64,000 bases of DNA, from positions 10,286,409-10,350,408 of the forward strand of contig CP154957.1 of the NCBI GenBank assembly GCA_039621445.1. The letters run 5' to 3'. The notes beneath the pieces are model-generated. The model was given only the letters and a program-made list of their open reading frames with translations, had not been told where the DNA came from and made no database searches. Shown piece after piece: positions 56,773 to 64,000 of this stretch. Source of the DNA: Euglena gracilis (Eukaryota; Euglenida; Euglenophyceae; Euglenales). The stretch's first letter is position 1. Each line of letters opens with the position of its first letter. A program made the translations under genes and the position numbers.

Positions 56773-59700
56773 ATGTCTGATGTACGCGGAGGCCTGCCGC
56801 CAGCCCCTCCGGGACCAGTCCGCCTGCACAGCGGGCCGTACGTCGTGCGGGAGGCCGCCGCAGAGGATTGCGGGATCATCCGAACCCTTGGGGGGTTCCA
56901 CCACTCGGCGTGGGAAGGCCGGGGTGACTCCTTTTCCATCCGGCGCCCAAACACCAGTGATGACGATGGCAACGGCAGTGGCAGGCAGGGGCGGCGACGG
57001 TGGTGATGAGGAGGAGGCGGCGGCAGACGATGAATCGTACGGTGCAATATTTCAAAATATTGGGCATTATGAAATGAAATGGAATGCCTTGAACGGGGTC
57101 GAAATCTAAAAAGTTGAAAAACACATTTTTTGGTGTTTTGGTGGACAGGCGACGGTCCAAAAATGCTAGCATTTTTTGTGAAAGCATTTTTTTTTTCGAT
57201 AAATGTCGAATTTTTCGGCCATTGTTTGTTATCCATTTTCAGTTGAATGTGTGGGTCCGGCAGTTTTTTTTTTGATTTCAGGAGGCCCTGTCCTAAATAA
57301 GATTTTCTCTGCCAATCAACCAGCTGTGCAGCCTGTTTCCTTGCTGTTCTCTGGTATCTCATTTTGCGACAGAGGGAAATACCACAGCCAGAGATGTATA
57401 CTATTGGCTCAACCGGAAGAGGACGTGGTAATTGGCCATGGAGGGGCAGACCAATAAACACAAAGAACAATCACCAAGCTTCTTTCCTTGTTTACCTCTT
57501 GCAATACGTAAACCCCCCCATTTATAAACCCCCTGGGGTCAGTAGGATCCGGTTTGGTTGGTCGGCCGAAGGGGGGGTTTATCAGTGGGGGGGGGGGTTA
57601 TAAGTCCCGGAATTGTTGGTGAAAATCCGAACCCCAAAAATGACCCCGAAACCCCCCAAATTGGCATTGTTTGGCAAATTTGGTCAAAAATGGCATTTTT
57701 GATGATGGTCGATCTCAAAAAAGGGCCAAAAATCAGGTTTTGGTGGTTTGCGGCCGAAAAAAATCGTCCCCGGCGGCTTGCATTTTTTCTTCCCCGAAGG
57801 GGGGGGGGTTATAAGTCCCGGTTTGGTTGGTCGGCCCGAGGGGTTAGTAAGTGGGGGGGGTTATTATAAGTGGGGGGTTATTTTTTTTCCATGGAAGCGC
57901 ATCGGCTGGTCACATGTCACCAGCTATATCCAGTGATCTCCCCATCAGAAGAAAATTCTTGGAGCTTCACATATTGCTCCAAAATTGTGCTTTTCAAATT
58001 ATCCCCCCCAATCAGAGGTCATGGATGCGTCGTCTGACGATCACCCCCCATCAGAAGGTAGGAGGGTGGTGATCGCTGGATGTGGGGGGGTATTTTTATA
58101 GGTATTGGCATCACCACCATCACCAATTGTCATAAAATAACCATCTTTTTTTGTCATTTGCAATGGCATCACTCTGCCGCTTTTTTCCCCATAAGCCCAA
58201 ATGAACCATTCTGTGGTAGGTTCATCCTACACATCATGTCAAATGATGTGGATTTGCTGCTATCTTTTCGGAGAGGAAAAGTTTATCTTTTGGTGTCGGA
58301 AACAGCTGCTTTTGGTTTCACATATCAGGCCTGAATCAAGTCTTTATTCAGATTCTTTGGATTGCCCATTCTGGTGTACATTTCTTTCAGGGAAGGATTC
58401 CACTGCTTGGGTGTGGAATGTTGCCTCTGCTATTGCATCAGCGCGTTGTCAAGCACCTTTTTCCTGCTCCTCGCCATTCCCCAGCCAACCACGGACGGCG
58501 TCTTTTCAAGTGGTCTTTTGCCACCTCTTGTCCAGTTCCCAATCCAAGCCGAGTCGCATCTTCCAGCCAGCCGATCCAGGTGGATCATCCCTGATTTGCT
58601 CATGTATCTCCATCCGTATGTCACGCACATATGTGTTCGCTCTACAAACAGTGTCTCAGGTGTGTCCCAGAGGGTGTCCAGGCAATCCCCCAGGCAAAGA
58701 AAGGTTAGCATTTCTCAGGTCGCAACCTCCCCCCCCCCCGGTGGGAGACACCCCGCAGACAACCCCGTCACCAGCCGTCGGTTGCGGGTCTGCGTCTCCT
58801 CCATCATCCTGGGCCAGCTCGCCAGTACCGTGGAGGTGGTCCCCGGACTGACTGCCATTCCATCGCACAAGTTCCGGTGTACCAGAACGGCGAACTGACC
58901 ACGGTTTTGGTAAAACGCTGAGCTCTTTGCACGAAACAATGCCAAAAGCACTCCCACATGCTTCCTTGGACTCTGATGAAGCCTCCCCCCCCCCCCCCCC
59001 CCCCCCCCCTAGCCCCCAAACTCCCAACGCCCTCCCCCCACCCTCCCTCCCTGCCCCCCCCGGCCCAGGTTGCTCCCCCTTGTTGTCTCGGATATTTTCC
59101 TCGCTTCTGCTTCACTTTGGAGATGTTGTGATTCCTCATTTTTAGTCCAAAATCAGCCCAAAGAAATGGCCCAAAATGGCCAAAGGATAGTCAGATGGTC
59201 TGAATTCAGGCCAGACGTGGAGTTACGGGGAAATTGACGTACGGGCGGTATAATGCTCCGCACCATCGCCTCATGGACATGCAATCCCCTCCCCACTTGT
59301 CGTGCAGGGAGGCCAGGGTAGGCCGCTATGTCAGCGAGCACGCGCATTCGCTGCGTGACACAGTCTGCACCCTTTGGAAGTCAGGTGGGGCATGTGTTCC
59401 TATGGAGAGAAACCAGACACACAACGTGCCCCCCCTTTTTTAGGTGAGTGAAATATGTCCCAGGGTCAAGTGAATAATTATGTCTCGCAATGTGGACCTC
59501 AACTTGGCGGATTTGGTTTCTTCGTTGATGGTGTGGCATCATGAGGTCGATGGTCAGCCCATCCACACTGTATTGATGAAATATGTAGATTTCAAGCTTT
59601 TAAATTCAAACTTTTTGGCTGGGTTTTGTTTTTGAAAGGCAGCCTTTCCCCGAGCCGTTTTCCACCGACGACCAGCCGTGGTCGTGGGTCATCTTCGATT

Positions 59701-61368
59701 TCCTCGAGCACTCGGTACGCCCCGCGCGATACAGCCTGGCCCAACCTCCCGGGGTGGCAGGCTTCATACGGTTCTGGCAGGTGGAGGGCTCGAACGACAA
59801 CGTGCGGTGGGACACCCTCTCCCGCCCAGGAGCTTTGCCTCTCTGGCTCCCCAAAGCAATAAGATGGAGTGCAACATGACAGCATTCTCAATTGATCAGG
59901 GAATTTCTTAAGCCGGAGGGTACCCTACCCCCCGGGGGGGGGGGGTCCAGCCAGCCAGCAGCTCAAATCCAGCCAGCAGCCCAAATTCGGGCTGGGAGCC
60001 CCCCCCCCGGGGGGTCGGCTGAAATAAAGTCGAGTCCAGACCGGCCAGAGGCCAGGCCAGCCGGCCGAAGGCCGGGCCAGCCGGCCGCAGGCTGGCCAGC
60101 CAACTGGGCTGCCCAGGTCACCTATCCCTGCATTTTTTCCCCTCACCACAGCTTCCTCCATCACAGCCCCCAGCCTTGATCTAGCTCCATCCATCAAATT
60201 GTCAAAAATGGTAAAAATGTGTTAGAAAATTCTGTTTTTCACCGACCCAGCCCAGCCCAGCCCCCTCCAGCCCCGGACCCCCCCCACCCCCCCCCCCGGG
60301 GGGGGCTAGCCAGCAGCCTTTTTTCCAGCCAGAGGCTGGACCCCCCCGGGGGGGGGGGGTCCTTAAGAAATTCCCTGATGTTGATGTTTAATCCCCACCA
60401 AGAATGTGATGCCCTACCGAAGGGTGTTTTCGTTCTACTGACAGATTCCACCCAGCTTGTATTTTATTCGGGTGCCAGTGCCTGCCTGGGCAGGCACTCA
60501 TAGGCACTCCGGACCCCCCCTCCCCGCGGTTGGTAAAAAACAGCCTGATTCTACCTCCATTATTCGGGGGCAGGATCGTTGTTTCGGGGGGGGGGGCGTT
60601 CTCAAGGCATAAATTCATTTACTCACCGTTTGACCTGGGGGGACCGGTTTTTTCGGAGTGACCGACCGGTCCCAAGGCACCGGAAGATTTTGGGCCATAT
60701 TTTCTCACATTTGTGGTAAGATGCCCCTTGCATTCCAGTGGCCGACCCCCACCTCCCCAAGGGGGCAGTGACTGATTGGGTTCCCAAAAAAGTGACCGGC
60801 TGGTTTTTCGAAAAGTGCAAGTGACCCCCCCCAGGGGGTTTGGTAGAAAATTGTATGGTTCAAAATCCCTGCGTTCGACCACCAAAATTTTTTCCATTTT
60901 TTCTGATTTTTTTAAAAAAAAACGGATGAGGGAAGCCCCTGGTCCGGCACAACCAGGACTCCTCGCTGGACCCCCGGCGGCGTTCCTTCACATGGGAGCT
61001 GTGCCCGCAGAAGTTCTACCGGTACATCCGCCTCGTGTTGGACCCCCGGGGCAACTCGGAGGGCACCTCGGCCAGGCGGCACTTCACCGGCCGGCAGGCT
61101 TCCCTCATTGGTGCTGTGCTGCGGCTTTTTAATGTTTGCGCGCAATCGAAGCTGCAAAGCATTCACATAACATTTTCAATGTTATGTCAATTTTCAATGT
61201 TCATTTTCAGTTGTGACGCTTTTTGAGTGTTTGAGTCCCAAATTGCTTTTCAAAAGTGGACCCCCTCCAAGTTGTCAAGAGGCAACAGTTTGAACCGGTC
61301 CTTTCAGAACCGCAAGGACACGCCTGCGCCCGGCGCTTGCCCTGACCAGCTTCGAGCTGTATGGCGAG
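56773..61368 (+). CDS. F5/8 type C (discoidin-like) domain protein, gene E
   Basis: Start ATG 56773 lies 22 nt after TTATTCAG, a possible spliced-leader acceptor. Exons: 56773-56923, 58759-58835, 59643 to about 59824, 60947 to about 61090, and about 61332-61368. The first joint is GT-AG (G|GTGACT, CGCAG|AC). Reading in order: DCGIIRTLGG, SAWEGRDNPVTSRRLRV, CVSSIILGQLAST, PFSTDDQPWSWVIFDFLE, HSVRPARYSLA, RFWQVEGSNDNVRWDTLS, RHNQDSSLD, FYRYIRLVLDPRGNSEG, LALTSFELYGE. This is the order seen in galactose-binding F5/8C-like domains of HECT/BTB-type proteins (W-x-N-P, D-W-S-W/F-x-D-x, EGSND-x-x-W, YRYIRL, FELYG). It is a binding module; the partner is unknown. Joints 3/4 and 4/5 have CAG/CTG ends but are off by one base. 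Downstream exons were not found. Confidence 0.75.
58985..59010 (+). repeat. Poly-C tract
   Basis: Nearly pure C run followed by Pro-rich low-complexity sequence in an intron of gene E. Confidence 0.85.
59897..60377 (+). mobile_element. hAT-like MITE, CAGGGAATTTCTTAAG family
   Basis: The ends are CAGGGAATTTCTTAAGCCGG and CCTTAAGAAATTCCCTG. Very similar to 39008-39497 and to the outer parts of 30657-31518. The flanking 8-mers caattgat and atgttgat match 5/8. Confidence 0.75.
60453..60547 (+). mobile_element. Short hAT-like MITE, CAGGCTGTTTTTTACC family
   Basis: Only 95 bp. The ends are CAGCTTGTATTTTATTCGGG and GGTTGGTAAAAAACAGCCTG. The flanking 8-mers attccacc (60445-60452) and attctacc (60548-60555) match 7/8. 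A deleted relative of 2984-3287. Confidence 0.75.
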
Positions 61369-63160
61369 GTCTCCAGCCCCCCTCTCAGGCGGCGGCGTCC
61401 CCCATCATTCATTCATTGGTCATTGCGCAATGCATCTTCTTGCAAGTATTCTGAAAATGGATTACCTTCCCAGTTGTGGGAATTTGTCACCTGACAGGTT
61501 TGCCAGTTTCGGGGAACGCGACAGTGTTCCCCTGTGAGTGTGGCCCTGAGAGGGCTGTAACAATCTCCCAGGGGGCTCAAACAGTCTTGTGGTCTTGTGG
61601 CTCAAACTGGTGGCTCAGACAGTTCCTTGGACAACGACGGAGGGGATTTATCGGACCAGGTCAGATTTGATTGCAGTTTGAAGTTCCCGTTGGTGGACGA
61701 CGTTCAGTTCCAGTGGGACGCTGACCCCCCCCCCCGAGATAAAATATCGTCGCCTGCCTGTCTGGCCCTCGAGAGTCCCACCCTGGCGATCGACGACCGT
61801 CCCAGTGCAGCGATTGAAACCGTCGTCAGAACCCCACCTCTCCTCCCGCAAGCAAGCGCCACCATCATATCCCCAGAGAAGTGTCTGAAGCATTACGAAA
61901 CAATAGGCACTGGAGCGTGGTCTTCCCTCTTTGTGCTGTCCAACCTTTCACATCCCTTTCGTGCAATTGAGAGGAAAAGGATTTCCCAAAAAAAGTTACA
62001 TGTCTTTTGAACATCCGTTTTGTCCCCACCTAAGTCTTTCTGGTTAGAGACAGCAGCCGTCCACCCCCCCCCTACGCCCAGCCCAAGATTCAGCACCCCC
62101 CGTCAGAGGCTGCATTTTTTGTTGGTTTATTTTGGGCTTTAGAAATGCCCCTTGATCCCTATCCCCTGGATCAAAGGCCACTGATCACTGTTTTCTCAAA
62201 TCCCCCTCATTTGGAGGCAAGCACTTCGCATTTTTGTGATCATTTGTGCCTTGAGTTAAAAAAGTTTTGCATTTTGGGGGGTTTTGTGTTTCTTTTTTCT
62301 TGTTTTCCTTCCAGGAACCTGGCATCGAGCACAGTTTTTGTGCCTTTTTTTTAAATTTTTTGAGAGTTCCATAGTTGTTCCCTTCCTGGACCCCTCCATG
62401 GCTGAACAGGAGTACCTACACCCCCCCCGCCCGGGAAACCAGGAAATTGTCTTCCACCCATGTTCCTTCTGCTGGCCTCATAGGAACCTTCCACCTGCCC
62501 TTGTACTCACTGGCATGTCACCTGTAATTTTCTGCGATTTTTCATTTTCTGTTGAAAAATGCACACTTCCCGAGTGGCTTTTCATCTAGCTCCTGATTGC
62601 AGATGTGGGAAAAGTCCGCATTTTCAATTTTTTGTGTCGGCCGGGGGTTCAAAAATGCCAATTTTTCCCTCTGACCTGGACCCCCTGGTGAACTGTCCTC
62701 TTTTTCCGTACTCGCTGTCCCTGTGGGGACTTCCCTCCCTTCACTTCCCTCCATAATCGCTCACTTGTCAGGTGGCAGTTTCCCTGGGGGCAACGCCGCC
62801 AACCTACAGACGGCTGAAAACGGCAGAGTCGGAAGCTGCGGCGCTGTTTTGTATGTAAATCGGCCAATTTCAAGCAAGCCGGGGAGTTGCGGGGAAATTA
62901 AGATTCTGTTAGATGGGGCGTTCCAAGGGCTTCAATTTAGGTCTCCGGACAATTTGCTTCATTTCCGAGATACTTGGAAAGCATCGGTTTTTTTTGACCC
63001 GAAAACAGTCCAAACCGGCCCCAGAAATGGGCTTCCACTGCACTGACCAGGGGCCCTGTCAGGTTTCCCTCCCCCCGTATCCTTGGGGACGTCCCGGCTG
63101 ACCTGTCACGCTGCGCCACTGATACACCTCCCGGGAAGGTGCCACGTTGCCTTGTACCGG
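61369..63160 (+). other. Spacer or introns between genes E and F
   Basis: The frame 61597-62010 (TGGSDSSLDNDGGDLSDQ, LKFPLVDDVQFQWDADPP) is open for 137 codons and could hold an exon, but antisense frames are also open and no splice support was found. CCTGTCAGG words recur at 61492 and 63056. Confidence 0.3.
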
Positions 63161-63168
63161 CTGACGTG

Positions 63169-63399
63169 GAAGGCTACGACCCCCTCACCGGCACAGTGGG
63201 GCTTGTCGGAAGCCGAGCCCACCCAGCCGGGAGAAGCCCCACCGCGGCGACCGGCGACGTGAGAAGCGGCAAGCGGAGCGGCGGCGGAAGGGGGACCGCC
63301 CGTCGTCGTCGTCGTCGTCCTCCGCGGAGTCAGTCCCGTCGGATGGGCACCGCCGAGCCCACCAAAGCCGTCGCCACCGACGCCGGTCCGCCACAAAGG
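63169..63399 (+). CDS. Arg/Ser-rich exon, gene F
   Basis: The exon starts 5 nt after CTG 63161-63163, the expected right end of a non-conventional intron. It encodes RLRPPHRHSGACRKPSPP, then SREKPHRGDRRREKRQAE, RRRKGDRPSSSSSSSAES and HRRAHQSRRHRRRSATK. Poly-Ser comes from a (TCG)n run. Arg/Ser-rich sequence of this kind is typical of splicing-associated or nuclear proteins; no RRM is visible in the window. Confidence 0.55.
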
Positions 63400-63691
63400 G
63401 TGTTGCATCCACTTAGAAATGGTGTGTTTTTTTTTCAATTGTATTTGAAATGCCGCTTTATTGGAGGCTCTTTTCATATTAATTCTGTGCATATAAAATA
63501 GCGTCCAGGTCTTTCCTTGTTGAAACCCCAGGTTCTCCCCCATTAAATCCAGGTGGCAGAGTCTTGTTTCAACCCCCCATGTGAAAGTTTTGTGGGGCTG
63601 AAAAAAATTCTGTTGGTGTTCCATCAAGGTTGGCCACAGGTTGAATTTTTGGGGGGAACACCGCCGCAGAGGCTTCCCCGCTTTGCTGTTA

Positions 63692-63863
63692 TTTGTCTCT
63701 TTCGCACCTCCCTTCTCCCAAACGGGCCAAGAAAACCCATCGTCGAGACGCCTCCGCCACCCGTGCGAAACGGGCCCGCCGGCGCTCCCCTTCCCGGTCC
63801 TCTGACTCCCCGGACCCCAACCCGGCCCGGCTGCCAGCACCTCCGCCGCCGGAGCCGTCGTGA
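63692..63863 (+). CDS. Arg/Ser-rich C-terminal exon, gene F
   Basis: The frame encodes SPKRAKKTHRRDASATRA, then KRARRRSPSRSSDSPDPN and ends PAPPPPEPS before TGA 63861-63863. It continues the RS-type composition of the previous exon, and SRSSDSPD looks like a phosphorylatable tail. Left edge approximate. Confidence 0.6.
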
Positions 63864-64000
63864 GCCTCTCTGGCTCGACGCGGCGAGACCGGTGGCGGTC
63901 TCATTTGAGGCCGCCTTTTCTTTTCGGTACGCACGCCTGGCGGGCCGACCCGGTCCGAGAATGTGCTGGCGACGGTGCAGGACACGAAGGGGTCAGGGTG
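63864..64000 (+). other. Probable 3' flank of gene F
   Basis: GC-rich sequence after the stop, including CGAGACCGGTGGCGGTCTC, a hairpin-like inverted repeat near 63880-63902. No gene was seen. Confidence 0.3.

Larger units (their letters stand above)
59827..60941 (+). other. Non-conventional intron of gene E with two nested elements
   Basis: The ends CAGGAGCTTTGCC and GGGAAGCCCCTG are inverted. The flanking 8-mers match 5/8. The two hAT-like MITEs at 59897-60377 and 60453-60547 lie inside, so the intron predates them. Precise splice offset is ambiguous by one base. Confidence 0.55.

Noticed and set aside
56830-56910. N-acetyltransferase start (YVVREAAAEDCGIIRTL resembles GNAT N-termini)
   Set aside because: Later exons of the same gene form an F5/8C-type domain in which GIIRTLG..W-x-NP fits better, and no acetyl-CoA motif was found.

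Overview
This window reads as nuclear DNA of a microbial eukaryote, most probably a euglenid (a diplonemid is the main alternative). Short GC-rich exons, all on the + strand, are separated by long introns and spacers packed with C-run/G-run palindromes, microsatellites and small terminal-inverted-repeat (TIR) elements. The euglenid call rests on introns. Some exon joints are ordinary GT-AG. Others follow the non-conventional euglenid pattern: no GT-AG, with CAG at intron positions +4 to +6 and CTG at -8 to -6. In the fructose-1,6-bisphosphatase gene, cutting by that rule rebuilds the conserved protein exactly at three junctions. TTAGGG-like interstitial repeats and AG sites just upstream of putative start codons (possible spliced-leader acceptors) also fit.

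Layout. 1-25.6 kb: about 20 exons of one or more Pro/Ser/Asp-rich proteins of unknown function, including degenerate repeats around LPxG and GxPxx words. 26.2-31.9 kb: a compact Ser/Pro-rich gene with a putative start, non-conventional introns and a stop. 33.2-41.5 kb: a nearly complete FBPase gene of nine exons. 44.6-46.3 kb: exons of an unidentified protein. 47.7-55.8 kb: exons of a basic zinc-binding protein with a zinc-ribbon and CCHC knuckle. 56.8-61.4 kb: exons forming an F5/8 type C (discoidin-like) domain. 63.2-63.9 kb: the C-terminal exons of an Arg/Ser-rich protein.

The main discovery candidate is mechanistic. Several TIR elements have 8-bp target-site duplications (TSDs), perfect or with one or two mismatches, as in hAT transposons. 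Three with clear TSDs, at 762-993, 28883-29026 and 40282-40686, sit exactly in exon joints. In each the implied intron is 3 nt of the left TSD copy, plus the element, plus 5 nt of the right copy. Excision therefore removes the element and exactly one TSD copy, restoring the pre-insertion frame. This links small DNA elements to the non-conventional introns themselves (introner behaviour) and explains the 3+5 offset. Related elements lie in intergenic DNA and nested inside older introns.

Exon edges were read by eye. Those marked approximate may be off by several bases. Homopolymer runs make assembly errors possible. No expression data or database search was available.
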